Source: Brevundimonas sp. LM2 (GTDB taxonomy: Bacteria > Pseudomonadota > Alphaproteobacteria > Caulobacterales > Caulobacteraceae). Taken from it: DNA of 64,000 nt. The notes below the pieces were generated by a model that saw nothing but the letters and a program-made list of their open reading frames with translations, did not search any database and was not told the DNA's origin. This document shows positions 34,003 through 42,176 of the stretch, in pieces. The stretch is taken from the NCBI RefSeq assembly GCF_002002865.1, contig NZ_CP019508.1, positions 1,332,501 through 1,396,500 of the forward strand, written 5' to 3'. Numbering within the stretch: the first letter of the stretch is position 1; each line of letters starts with the position of its first letter. Position numbers and translations under genes: made by a program.

Positions 34003-34061
34003 GGGCGGGGCCTCGGTCCCGCCCGACGCATCTTCTCAGGAGACGCCGAACCTTCCGGCGT
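34003..34061 (+). other. two intercistronic hairpins between flagellin 1 and flaG 1
   Basis: GGGCGGG (34003-34009) pairs with CCCGCCC (34018-34024), and ACGCCG (34043-34048) pairs with CGGCGT (34056-34061). Neither has a U-tract. They probably protect the flagellin mRNA end and set a lower level for the downstream gene. The same pair occurs 1604 bases downstream in the second unit (35607-35665). Confidence 0.6.
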
Positions 34062-34069
34062 AGGGAGCC

Positions 34070-34363
34070 ATGGACACCAATGCGCGGCCATCGCCCGTCG
34101 GCTTGAGCGTCGCCCCCATCCTCGCGACGTCGCCGCTCGCCGCCGGCTCCGATCCATCGTCCGTCCGGACCGACCCGGCCGCCGACCGCGCCGACCGCTA
34201 CCGGCTGGTCATCGAAGAGGGCCCCGCGCGCGGCACCTTCGTCTACAAGACCCTCGACAGCGTCACCGGCGAGGTCGTCCGGCAGTTTCCACGCGAGGAA
34301 CTCGTCCGGCTGAGCGCCTCGGACACCTACGCCAAGGGCATGGTCGCCGACACCGCCGCCTGA
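34070..34363 (+). CDS. flaG: FlaG family flagellar protein, copy 1
   Basis: A 97-residue protein. The C-terminal half carries the FlaG signature: YRLVIEEGPARGTFVYKTLD, then SVTGEVVRQFPREELVRLS. FlaG proteins influence filament length and assembly. The N-terminal third is a low-complexity Ser/Ala/Pro linker. It follows flagellin 1 by 83 bases; nearly identical to the copy at 35674 (one Ser/Val difference seen). Confidence 0.82.
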   Translation: MDTNARPSPVGLSVAPILATSPLAAGSDPSSVRTDPAADRADRYRLVIEEGPARGTFVYKTLDSVTGEVVRQFPREELVRLSASDTYAKGMVADTAA

Positions 34364-34708
34364 CACGGCAAGGCCCGGGGCCGAGCGCCTTCCCTAACCC
34401 TGTATGGACCACACCGATCGGGCTGGATCCTGCGCTCCTGCCCCGTCACCCGCGCCCGCTGCTGACCGCCGTGACACCCCCGGCAATCCGTGCCGGGCGC
34501 CCGGCAGTTTCTGCCGGTCCACCTCGCTGTCGTGCAATTGCTGCCGGGTGTCGGCAGGGTTAAGCCAAAGTACCGTAGATAATCCAGTATCTTGAGTGCG
34601 ATCGCTGCGGGATGTGGGCTGGCCCGGCGTTTGCTTCGGCCTTGTCGAGCAAAATGCTCCCGGCAGCCAAAATGGCGTCGGACATGTCGAAGACAAAAGG
34701 AGGCCAAA
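34364..34708 (+). promoter_or_regulatory. regulatory region of flagellin 2
   Basis: A 345-base gap with the same plan as that of flagellin 1. It has two 15-bp palindromes CGGCA-N5-TGCCG (34481-34495 and 34502-34516), again 21 bp apart and here extended to CCCGGCA/TGCCGGG in the first; the shared 23-base block (34556-34578); a sigma-54 promoter (34620-34635); and the hairpin leader. Sequence between these elements differs from copy 1, so the elements look selected. Confidence 0.75.
34620..34635 (+). promoter_or_regulatory. sigma-54 promoter of flagellin 2
   Basis: TGGCCCGGCGTTTGCT: GG at 34621-34622, ten bases, GC at 34633-34634. Matches TGGCACG-N4-TTGCW closely. Same distance to the ATG as in copy 1 (within one or two bases). 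Confidence 0.82.
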
Positions 34709-35590
34709 ATGGCCAACAGCATCAATACGAACTCGGGCGCCATGGTTGCGCTGCAGAGCCTGAACCAGACCAACCGCGACCTGGACGTCACCCAGGGCCG
34801 CATCAACACCGGCAAGAACGTTTCGTCCGCCAAGGACAACGGCGCCATCTTCGCCATCGCCACCGGCCAACGGGCCGAGGCGAGCGCTCTGGGCTCGGTG
34901 AAGAACTCCATCCAGCGCGGACAATCGATCCTCGACGTGGCTCAGGCCGCCGGCGAGACCATCGTGGCCGCTCTGACCGAGCAGAAGAACCTGGCCGTCG
35001 CCATCGGCACGGCGACCGGCGACGCTCTGAAGGCCTACGTGGCTGACTACAACGCGCTCGGCTCGGAAATCACCAAGTCGCTGGCCGGCGCGACCTTCGA
35101 TGGCGTGAACCTGTTCAGCGCCGTGGCTGACGACAGCGCCGTCAGCGTCATGACGGGCACCAAGGCCGCCAATACGTTCGTGCTGAAACAGGGTGCGCCT
35201 TCGACCGCGCCCACGGCGGCGCAAACCGCCGCGGCGGCGGCGACGACCGTGGCTTCGGCGACGGCTGTCACGGTGGCGAACTACGCCGCCCCTACGGCTG
35301 CTGAACTGACGACGCTGACCGGCCTGGGTGCCGTGGTCGACGGGGCCATCACGGCCTTCACGGCGACCCTGGCCGATTTCGGCACCAAGTCGAAGTCGCT
35401 CGACCGTCAGCTGACGTTCACGTCCAAGATCCAGGACGCGATCGAAACCGGCGTGGGTAACCTCGTCGACGCCGACCTGGCCAAGGAAAGCGCCCGCCTG
35501 ACCGCGCTGCAGACCAAGCAACAGCTGGGTGTGCAGGCTCTGTCGATCGCGAATCAGTCGAGCAGCGTCCTGCTGTCGCTGTTCCGCTAA
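34709..35590 (+). CDS. flagellin 2 (second copy of the duplicated unit)
   Basis: A 293-residue flagellin with the same termini as flagellin 1. The central region contains an Ala/Thr-rich insertion (APSTAPTAAQTAAAAATTVA) that accounts for the 14 extra residues. AGGAGG ribosome binding site and leader hairpins are the same as in copy 1. Both copies probably enter the filament; sequence alone cannot tell whether they are used at different positions or times. Confidence 0.95.
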   Translation: MANSINTNSGAMVALQSLNQTNRDLDVTQGRINTGKNVSSAKDNGAIFAIATGQRAEASALGSVKNSIQRGQSILDVAQAAGETIVAALTEQKNLAVAIGTATGDALKAYVADYNALGSEITKSLAGATFDGVNLFSAVADDSAVSVMTGTKAANTFVLKQGAPSTAPTAAQTAAAAATTVASATAVTVANYAAPTAAELTTLTGLGAVVDGAITAFTATLADFGTKSKSLDRQLTFTSKIQDAIETGVGNLVDADLAKESARLTALQTKQQLGVQALSIANQSSSVLLSLFR

Positions 35591-35673
35591 GGGCGACAAT
35601 CGCGGAGGGCGGGGCCTCGGTCCCGCCCGACGCATCTTCTCAGGAGACGCCGAACCTTCCGGCGTAGGGAGCC

Positions 35674-35967
35674 ATGGACACCAATGCGCGGCCATCGCCC
35701 GTCGGCTTGAGCGTCGCCCCCATCCTCGCGACGTCGCCGCTCGCCGCCGGCGTCGATCCATCGTCCGTCCGGACCGATCCGGCCGCCGACCGCGCCGACC
35801 GCTACCGGCTGGTCATCGAAGAGGGCCCCGCGCGCGGCACCTTCGTCTACAAGACCCTCGACAGCGTCACCGGCGAGGTGGTCCGGCAGTTTCCGCGTGA
35901 GGAACTCGTCCGGCTGAGCGCCTCGGACACCTACGCCAAGGGCATGGTCGCCGACACCGCCGCCTGA
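35674..35967 (+). CDS. flaG: FlaG family flagellar protein, copy 2
   Basis: A 97-residue near-identical duplicate of the protein at 34070, with Val instead of Ser near residue 27. It sits 83 bases after flagellin 2 with the same two hairpins between (35607-35628 and 35647-35665). DNA identity with copy 1 ends within a few bases of the stop codon, marking the end of the duplicated block. Confidence 0.82.
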   Translation: MDTNARPSPVGLSVAPILATSPLAAGVDPSSVRTDPAADRADRYRLVIEEGPARGTFVYKTLDSVTGEVVRQFPREELVRLSASDTYAKGMVADTAA

Positions 35968-35992
35968 CCTGCGTGTCCGCAGTCATCGCGCA

Positions 35993-36036
35993 TTAACCAT
36001 ACGGATACGACTCGGATCATAAAGTTCCCCTAGAAT
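35993..36036 (+). promoter_or_regulatory. possible promoter of flagellin 3
   Basis: The 88-base gap before flagellin 3 lacks the sigma-54 and palindrome elements of copies 1 and 2. It contains TTAACCAT (35993-36000), which resembles a CtrA half-site, and CCTAGAAT (36029-36036), a fair -10 box, 20 bases before the ATG. No matching -35 is seen. Tentative. Confidence 0.3.
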
Positions 36037-36055
36037 TATGGGGGGCGAAGACCCG

Positions 36056-36988
36056 ATGTCGAGTGTCAACACGAATGCTTCGGCGCTGGTCGCCTTGCAG
36101 AACCTGAACCGGACCAATGAGCGTCTGGAGCTGGCCCAGAACCGGATCAGCACGGGTCTGAAAGTCCAGGGGGCCAAGGACAATGCCGCCGTGTGGGCCG
36201 TCGCCCAGAACCAGCGCGCCGATCTCGGGTCCTACGACACCGTCAAGACCAGCCTGAACCGTGCGACCTCGATCACCGACGTCTCGCTCGCCGCCGGCGA
36301 ATCGATCTCGGACCTGCTGGTGCAGCTTCGGCAGAAAGCGACCGCCGCCGCCGACCCGTCAGCCAGCCTGGCGACCCGGACCGCCTACAACGACGAATTC
36401 CAGTCGCTGCTGGAGTCGCTGCAGTCCTTCGCCAAGAATGCGACCTTCGACGGTGAGAACATTCTGAACGGCCAGGTCAACGGCGTCGCGGTGAACCCGG
36501 CGACCCCGGCGGCTCTCACGCCCCTCAGCTTCCTCGCGAACGCGGGTGCCCAGGAATTCATCACGCTGAACCGTCAGAACTTCAGCCTCGAAGGGCTGGG
36601 TCTCTCGACCGTGGGAACCCCGGCGGTGGTGGACGACCCGGCGACCGTGCCTGACGAAAGCGCGCCCGCGGTCCCCGGCGTCCGGCCGAGCCTTCTGACC
36701 AAGGCCGGCGCCGACGCCGCGCTGACCGCCGTCACCACGGCGCTGACCACCGTCAGCTCGGGCCTGGCCGAACTGGGGGCTCAGGCCAAACAGATCGAAA
36801 GCCACAATCTGTTCGTATCGAAACTGATGGACTCCCTGGAAACCGGGATCGGCAATCTCGTGGATGCCGATCTGGCCAAGGAGAGCGCGCGCCTACAGGC
36901 GCTCCAGGTGCAGCAGCAACTGGGCGTTCAGGCCCTTTCGATCGCCAACCAGGCTCCCCAGGCCATTCTGTCGCTGTTCCAGAACTGA
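36056..36988 (+). CDS. flagellin 3, divergent
   Basis: A 310-residue flagellin; start at 36056 (MSSVNTNASALVALQNLNRT). Conserved ends include NRISTGLKVQGAKDNAAVWA and VQQQLGVQALSIANQAPQAI. It differs from flagellins 1 and 2 throughout and has a longer centre (residues about 145-210, with TLNRQNFSLEGLG). There is no flaG gene after it. In Caulobacter such minor flagellins form the hook-proximal filament; that role here is inference. Confidence 0.93.
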   Translation: MSSVNTNASALVALQNLNRTNERLELAQNRISTGLKVQGAKDNAAVWAVAQNQRADLGSYDTVKTSLNRATSITDVSLAAGESISDLLVQLRQKATAAADPSASLATRTAYNDEFQSLLESLQSFAKNATFDGENILNGQVNGVAVNPATPAALTPLSFLANAGAQEFITLNRQNFSLEGLGLSTVGTPAVVDDPATVPDESAPAVPGVRPSLLTKAGADAALTAVTTALTTVSSGLAELGAQAKQIESHNLFVSKLMDSLETGIGNLVDADLAKESARLQALQVQQQLGVQALSIANQAPQAILSLFQN

Positions 36989-37229
36989 TCAGGCGAGACG
37001 GCTGTTTGACGCGCGCCCGATCTCGATCAGGGCGCGGCGGGCGCGCGGCCGATGGGCTTTCGCGCCAAAACCGTACAGCGCGAGCAGGGAACCAATGAAT
37101 GGCAGTGTGAAGGTCATCGATCTGCTCCTGTCTGGCAGGGTGACAACACGGTCCGCCGACCTTCGTTCCTGACCCGGATCTTAACGCCCCGTTGAGCTCG
37201 ACCTGACAGGGTGCGTTCCGGAGGACCGC
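36989..37229 (+). promoter_or_regulatory. upstream region of flaEY with a CtrA-like site
   Basis: A 241-base gap. TTAA (37181-37184), seven bases, TTGA (37192-37195) differs at one position from the CtrA full site TTAA-N7-TTAA and lies 34-49 bases before the GTG start. A GC-rich inverted repeat (GCGCGCCC / GGGCGCGC) occurs near 37010-37055. No sigma-54 promoter was found here. Confidence 0.4.
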
Positions 37230-39986
37230 GTGGCGATCTCGAACACCTATCTGCTCGGACTGTATGGGGGTGCCTACGAGCCTTCGCAGTCGGCTGCCGC
37301 GACCGCGGCCAAGGCGAGAAAGACCCAGCCGACGGCGCCGTGGAGCCTGGCCGCCCGGGCGACGGAGCTGAAGCCCGACGCCCTGTTGCGAGCCACGCTG
37401 GCCAGCCGCAGACTCATCGATGAAGACGCCGCCAAGCTGGACGTCAAAGGCGCCTCGGCCGACTACAAGAAGCTCTTCGCGCTCTACAAGGGGCTCGAAG
37501 GCCTGAATGCGCTCACCGAGCGGTCGAGCGTCAAAGGCGTGTCGGCCACCGAACTGGCCCAGATCCAGAAGCGGTTCGACGCCGGCCTGGCCGAAATTAG
37601 CACCTATCTGAGCAAGGCGGAATTCGAGGCCCTCCGCCTGGTGCAGGGGATTTCCAGCGGCGTCTCCAAGACCACGGCCGCCGTGCCGCGCGACAGCGCC
37701 AACTCCGTCACGGGACCGATCCACGAGGGGTCGGTCAGCAGTCCCGTCGACGCCTTCGCGGGCGACACGCGGTTCAACATCACCATCAAGGTGGGCACCG
37801 GAACATCGGCCACCACGAAAAACGTCGCCATCGACCTGGCCGAGCTCGGCAGCACGCCCCGTACCCTGGACGCGGTGACCGGCCTGATCAACGGCAAGCT
37901 GGCCGATGCGGGCGTCCAGACCCGGTTCGGCCGGGACCTGATCAAGGCGGAGCCCCGGACGATCACGGCGGGCGGCAAGACCATCACGCTGCCGGCGCGT
38001 CCGGATCAATGGGCTCTGGCGATTCGCGGGAGCGTTACCGAGACGGTCGGCTTTACCGCGCCGGCGACCTCCGACGCGGTTTACGTCGTGCAGTCCGCCG
38101 GAACGGCGGGCAAGCTGAACCAGCTTCTGAAGTTCCAGAGCGACGGCGGGACCGCCGTGGCGCCCACGGCCGGCAATCTCGGCGAGGACCAGTGGGTGGC
38201 CGGACGGTTGTCGCAGGAGAAGCTGCCCGAGGGCGTGACCGCCGTGCGCGCCAGCGCCGTGGCGCCCGACGGGTCTCTGTGGCTCGTGGCGGACGTTTCC
38301 GCGGGACCGGGCAGCCAGCCGATCAAGGGCGCGCAGGACGTGGCCCTGCTGAAATACGACACCGCCGGACGCCTGGTGGCGACCCGCACCTTGGGCGCGG
38401 CCGCGACCGCCAGCGGCTTCGCCCTGGCCATCAATACGGACGGCAGCGTGGCGGTCGCCGGGTCCGTGACCGGGGCCCTGAACACCTCGACCGGCGACGC
38501 GGGCAAACCGGGCGATGCAGCCGGCGTCGCCGACAGTTTCGTCACGGTCTTCGACAAGGACGGTCAGGAAGAGTGGACCCAGCGCCGGGGCGCTCGCGCC
38601 GCGGATGAGGCGACCAGCGTGGCCTTCGGGGCGGACGGACTCGTCTATATCGGCGGAAGAGCGAGATCCGGCGTGCCGGGAACGACCGCGATCGGCGGCT
38701 GGGACGGCTACGTCCAGGCTTTCAAGGGGGGCGCGCCTTATCCGCTGGCGGCCATCGTATCGACAGGGGTCGGCCAGACCCAGTTCGGGACCGCCGCCGA
38801 TGACGCGGTCGATGCCGTCGTCGTGGACGGCTCCAACCTCTATACCGCCGGCGTCGAGAGCGGCCGGGCGGTAGTGCGACGGTTCACGCTGGACGCCTCG
38901 GGTGTCCCCACCCTCGCCACGACCCGCGACCTCGGAGCGATCTCCGGCGATATCGCGGGCCTGTCGGTGTCGGAGGGCAAGATCATCCTGACGGGGACCA
39001 GCCGCGACAGCGGTCTCGCGGCCGGCCAGACGACCAATGCCAACTCCGGCGGCAAGGACGTGTTCGTCGCCAGCCTGTCCACCGATCTGGTCGACAGCGC
39101 CACGGACCGGCTCAGCTGGTATGGCGGCGCGGGCGAGGACTCGGCCGCCGATGTGAAGGTGGTGGACGGCAAGGTGTGGATCACCGGTATCGCGGATCGC
39201 CCGGCCGCGGCCAAGGACACCGATCCGACCACGGCCTTCCTGACCCGGCTCAACCCGCAGACTGGAGCCGTTGAATACACACGGACCTGGTCCGGCGAAG
39301 GCAGTCAGGCCAAGCCCATGACCCTGGCGGTCGCCAAAAACGGCGCGAGCGTGCTGGATCGACTGGGTCTGCCGCAGGGCGAGATCGCTCAGACCGATTC
39401 GAAACTGCTGACCGCCGCGACGTCCCTGCGGGTCGGGGATCGCTTCTATATCAGCCCGGCCGACGGGGGGCGGGCGACGGCGGTCACCATCGACGCCAAG
39501 GACACGCTCGCGACTCTGGCGCGCAAGATCTCGGTCGCCTCCAACAACAAGCTGAAGGTGACGGTCGTGTCCGAGGGCGGCACCGTCACCGGCCGCGAAG
39601 GCGAGGTCAACACCACGACCGGTGGACTGCAGCGCCTGTCCATCACGGCCAAGGACGGGAAGCAGGGGGCCATCCTGACCACCGGCGAAACCGGGCGCGA
39701 TGCCTTGGCCGGTCTGGGACTGTCGCCCGGCTACATCGGCATCGCCTCGGCCGACAAGACGGTGCAGACGTTCGGCCTCGGACTGCCGTCCAACCTGACG
39801 CTGACCGACGCCGCCGCCAAAAAGACCGCCGGCGAAAAGCTGTCGGGCGCGCTCGAGGTCGTTCGCAACGCCTACCGTGGCCTGGCCCCCAAGACGGCCA
39901 GCGGGGCGAGCGGTCCGGTTCCCGCCTATCTGACCAGCCAGATCGCCAACTATCAGGCGGCGCTGGCGCGACTCACCGGCGGCTGA
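37230..39986 (+). CDS. flaEY: FlaEY-like flagellar regulatory protein
   Basis: A 918-residue protein, GTG start. N-terminal helical part (MAISNTYLLGLYGGAYEPSQ; about 1-130), then a long repeat region (about 320-700) with recurring blades such as VAVAGSVTG, VYIGGRARSG, LYTAGVESGR and VWITGIADRP, suggesting a beta-propeller. The C-terminal part repeats flagellin-associated motifs (LRVGDRFYISPADGGRATAV, then TLARKIS). Position directly after the flagellins, and size, match FlaEY of the Caulobacter alpha flagellin cluster, which modulates flagellin gene expression. Assignment by context and length, not by alignment. Confidence 0.65.
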   Translation: MAISNTYLLGLYGGAYEPSQSAAATAAKARKTQPTAPWSLAARATELKPDALLRATLASRRLIDEDAAKLDVKGASADYKKLFALYKGLEGLNALTERSSVKGVSATELAQIQKRFDAGLAEISTYLSKAEFEALRLVQGISSGVSKTTAAVPRDSANSVTGPIHEGSVSSPVDAFAGDTRFNITIKVGTGTSATTKNVAIDLAELGSTPRTLDAVTGLINGKLADAGVQTRFGRDLIKAEPRTITAGGKTITLPARPDQWALAIRGSVTETVGFTAPATSDAVYVVQSAGTAGKLNQLLKFQSDGGTAVAPTAGNLGEDQWVAGRLSQEKLPEGVTAVRASAVAPDGSLWLVADVSAGPGSQPIKGAQDVALLKYDTAGRLVATRTLGAAATASGFALAINTDGSVAVAGSVTGALNTSTGDAGKPGDAAGVADSFVTVFDKDGQEEWTQRRGARAADEATSVAFGADGLVYIGGRARSGVPGTTAIGGWDGYVQAFKGGAPYPLAAIVSTGVGQTQFGTAADDAVDAVVVDGSNLYTAGVESGRAVVRRFTLDASGVPTLATTRDLGAISGDIAGLSVSEGKIILTGTSRDSGLAAGQTTNANSGGKDVFVASLSTDLVDSATDRLSWYGGAGEDSAADVKVVDGKVWITGIADRPAAAKDTDPTTAFLTRLNPQTGAVEYTRTWSGEGSQAKPMTLAVAKNGASVLDRLGLPQGEIAQTDSKLLTAATSLRVGDRFYISPADGGRATAVTIDAKDTLATLARKISVASNNKLKVTVVSEGGTVTGREGEVNTTTGGLQRLSITAKDGKQGAILTTGETGRDALAGLGLSPGYIGIASADKTVQTFGLGLPSNLTLTDAAAKKTAGEKLSGALEVVRNAYRGLAPKTASGASGPVPAYLTSQIANYQAALARLTGG

Positions 39987-40071
39987 CCCCAACCCGCCTT
40001 CGCGGTTGACGCATGGGGGGCGGGCGGGGTTATTGAGCCCTCGACGTCCCGCCCCCGCGAGTGCCCGCGCC

Positions 40072-40767
40072 ATGCAGTCTCCAAACAACAACCGGGTCAT
40101 CCTCGCCATCGGTGCCGGCGTGGCCATCCTGGCGGCCATCTTCCTGGCCGTGATGTTCGGCAGCGGTCGCGAACAGACTCAGGCTCCCCCGGTCGACCGC
40201 CCCGCCGGTCTGCAGGTGGATCTGGCCGACGCCCCCTCGCTGGAGCCGACCCGCGAGTTGCGCTGCTTCGTCGACGGCCAGTTCGTCGGCCTCGCGACCC
40301 TCGCGGAATGCGCCCAACGCAACGGCCTGGCGACGGACGGTCTGGATGTCGGCCTGGACGCCAGCGGCAACCTGGCGGCGGCCCCGACGGCCTCCTTCGC
40401 CCCGCCGCCCGAACTGCCCACCTCTGAGGTCGCCGACCTGAACCAGGACCTGGGCCCCCTGGATGTGGGGCCGCCGGAAGAGGCCGGCACCCAGCGCGCA
40501 CCGCCGCCGCAGCGCGTCTCCGGCGCGCCCTGCCTGCGTCATACCGGTTCGGAATGGCGCCAGATCTCGGGCAACATGAGCCTGAACCAGTGCGTCCAGG
40601 CGCTGTACGCCGGCACCTGCGTGGGACCGGGGGATGCCCAGTATGGCCAGCACGGCGGCCTGACGCTGCGTCTGGTGCCACGGCGGGTCGAACAGTCGAC
40701 GGACAACAACCGGTTCCGCATCCTGGCCGAACAGGATCGCAACTGCCAGTTCCCGGGGCTGAACTGA
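40072..40767 (+). CDS. hypothetical membrane-anchored protein
   Basis: A 231-residue protein; start at 40072 (MQSPNNNRVILAIGAGVAIL). One N-terminal membrane segment (residues about 9-30), a Pro-rich linker, and a C-terminal domain with four Cys (GAPCLRHTGSEWRQI, NQCVQALYAGTCVGPGDAQY and NCQFPGLN). The GTCVGPGDAQYGQHG stretch looks like a carbohydrate- or peptidoglycan-binding turn, but I cannot name a family. Coupled to the next gene (TGATG). Confidence 0.75.
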   Translation: MQSPNNNRVILAIGAGVAILAAIFLAVMFGSGREQTQAPPVDRPAGLQVDLADAPSLEPTRELRCFVDGQFVGLATLAECAQRNGLATDGLDVGLDASGNLAAAPTASFAPPPELPTSEVADLNQDLGPLDVGPPEEAGTQRAPPPQRVSGAPCLRHTGSEWRQISGNMSLNQCVQALYAGTCVGPGDAQYGQHGGLTLRLVPRRVEQSTDNNRFRILAEQDRNCQFPGLN

Positions 40768-41198
40768 TGCGCGCTGTCGTCGCCCTTTCGATCCTGCTGG
40801 GGGCCGCCGCGGCGGGCTGCGCCGAGGAGGTCAAGGCTCCGTACGATCCGGGCGTCTGCTATGCCCTGACCCTTCCCGCAGACGGCGAACCCGTGTTCAA
40901 CGTGGTGGCGCGCGACCAGACCCAGATCGAGTTCTGCGCGGCTCGCCTGGAAGAGATGCGAGTCCGGTTCCTGCGCTTGGGCGGCAGCACGCGCGAGGTG
41001 ACGGGCTCCTATCAGGGCCGATTCATCTTCGTGGACGGTCGCGGCGTGTCCTATGGCTCCAGACTGGACGGGGTGCGCTTCTTTGCCCTGGCCCGGACCG
41101 GCGATGGACGATTGGCCGTTCCTCAGGCGATCGAGCGCGAGACCAACGGTCTGAGCATCATCGAAGAACAAGCCCCGCCGGCCTTCCCGGCGGGCTAG
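40767..41198 (+). CDS. small exported protein, possible lipoprotein
   Basis: A 143-residue protein: MRAVVALSILLGAAAAGC, a signal with a weak lipobox (AAGC). Mature part GVCYALTLPADGEPVFNVVA and QIEFCAARLEEMRVRFLRLG, with two cysteines. Its ATG overlaps the upstream stop by one base, so the pair is an operon. Function unknown. Confidence 0.72.
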   Translation: MRAVVALSILLGAAAAGCAEEVKAPYDPGVCYALTLPADGEPVFNVVARDQTQIEFCAARLEEMRVRFLRLGGSTREVTGSYQGRFIFVDGRGVSYGSRLDGVRFFALARTGDGRLAVPQAIERETNGLSIIEEQAPPAFPAG

Positions 41199-41275
41199 AA
41201 CGAAAACAGAACAAGTGTTAACGATCGCACAGGGCTGGCCCGTGCGGTCGCGATTGCAGAAAGAGAACCAAAATC

Positions 41276-41770
41276 ATGGCGGGAAGCGTCAACAAGGTCA
41301 TCCTGGTCGGCAACCTGGGCCGGGATCCCGAGATCCGGTCGATGCCGAACGGCGACCGGATCGCCAATATGTCGATCGCCACGTCCGAGACCTGGCGCGA
41401 CAAGTCCTCCGGCGAGCGCAAAGAGAAGACCGAATGGCACCGGGTCGTGATCTTCAACGACAATATTGTCAAGGTCGTTGAAAACTATGTGAAAAAGGGC
41501 TCGACCGTCTATATCGAGGGCGCGCTCCAGACCCGCAAATGGACCGACAAGGACGGGGTCGAGAAATATTCGACCGAGATCGTCGTCGGCAAGTTCAAGG
41601 GCGAACTGACCATGCTGGGCGGTCGCGACGGCGGCGGTGGCGGCGCGTCGCAAGGCGGCGGCGGCCGATCCAATGACGACGACTACTCATCGGGCTTCTC
41701 GACCGGCGGGGCCAACAAGCCGTCCGGTCCGCGCGAGAGCTATGACCTGAACGACGACATTCCGTTCTAA
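41276..41770 (+). CDS. ssb: single-stranded DNA-binding protein
   Basis: A 164-residue SSB: OB-fold ([57 protein letters not shown]), a Gly-rich linker ([16 protein letters not shown]), and the acidic tip DLNDDIPF that recruits partner proteins. In many alphaproteobacteria ssb is followed by gyrA; here a VapBC-like module and an EamA transporter lie between. The 77 bases upstream hold an imperfect hairpin (CGCAC...GTGCG near 41226-41247) but no LexA box. Confidence 0.96.
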   Translation: MAGSVNKVILVGNLGRDPEIRSMPNGDRIANMSIATSETWRDKSSGERKEKTEWHRVVIFNDNIVKVVENYVKKGSTVYIEGALQTRKWTDKDGVEKYSTEIVVGKFKGELTMLGGRDGGGGGASQGGGGRSNDDDYSSGFSTGGANKPSGPRESYDLNDDIPF

Positions 41771-41776
41771 GCGACC

Positions 41777-41813
41777 TTCAAGGACGTCGTCAGTCCCAGA
41801 CGGCGTCCTTGAA
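41777..41813. other. inverted repeat between ssb and vapC
   Basis: TTCAAGGACG (41777-41786) and CGTCCTTGAA (41804-41813) are exact reverse complements, 17 bases apart. The right arm is the 3' end of the minus-strand toxin gene. There is no T-tract on either side, so it is at most a weak bidirectional terminator for the two convergent genes. Confidence 0.5.
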
Positions 41814-42176
41814 ATGGGCCAGGATAGTTTGGTCGGCGGTCAGGAGTTTTGCGCCGTCCAGAATGGCATGTGCCGTGATCAGCCGGTCGATAGGGTCGCG
41901 GGTCCAGGCCAAGCCACGTGCGTCGCGGACAACCTTGTCGAACGCCGCAGTAGACAGCGTCAGATCGCCGATCTCTCGTGCCGCCTCGAAGACCTGGTCA
42001 GGCGCTACCTTGAGCCGTTTGATTCCGTGCAGGATTTCGAGCTCAAGCAGGACGGCCGGCGAGACGATCCAGTCGTGCCGGCTAGCCAGCTGAAATGCGT
42101 GAGTGCCCAACACCCTGGCGCGCCTTTGCGATAGCCAGATCAGCACATGGGTGTCGAGATGGATAGCCAGCGTCAG
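41790..42176 (-). CDS. PIN-domain toxin, VapC type, apparent CTG start
   Basis: A PIN ribonuclease toxin. The catalytic first Asp is in LDTHVLIWLSQRR, the Glu in LLELEIL and the later Asp in TRDPIDRLITAHA. An ATG/GTG/TTG start compatible with this Asp does not exist: the frame is closed by a stop at 42183-42185, and the first standard start (GTG, 42146) lies after it. CTG at 42176 overlaps the antitoxin stop as CTGA, in the place where ATGA normally couples vapB and vapC; this gives 128 residues. Either a CTG start is used or the toxin is crippled. Confidence 0.75.
   Translation of the reverse strand: MTLAIHLDTHVLIWLSQRRARVLGTHAFQLASRHDWIVSPAVLLELEILHGIKRLKVAPDQVFEAAREIGDLTLSTAAFDKVVRDARGLAWTRDPIDRLITAHAILDGAKLLTADQTILAHFKDAVWD

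Noticed and set aside
36753..40139. Very long minus-strand open frame opposite flagellin 3 and flaEY
   Set aside because: It is antisense to well-supported genes, has the Gly/Arg/Ala composition of a high-GC shadow frame and no recognisable motif.
41199..41275. LexA box before ssb
   Set aside because: A GAAC occurs, but no second GAAC or GTTC at seven bases, so there is no SOS box.
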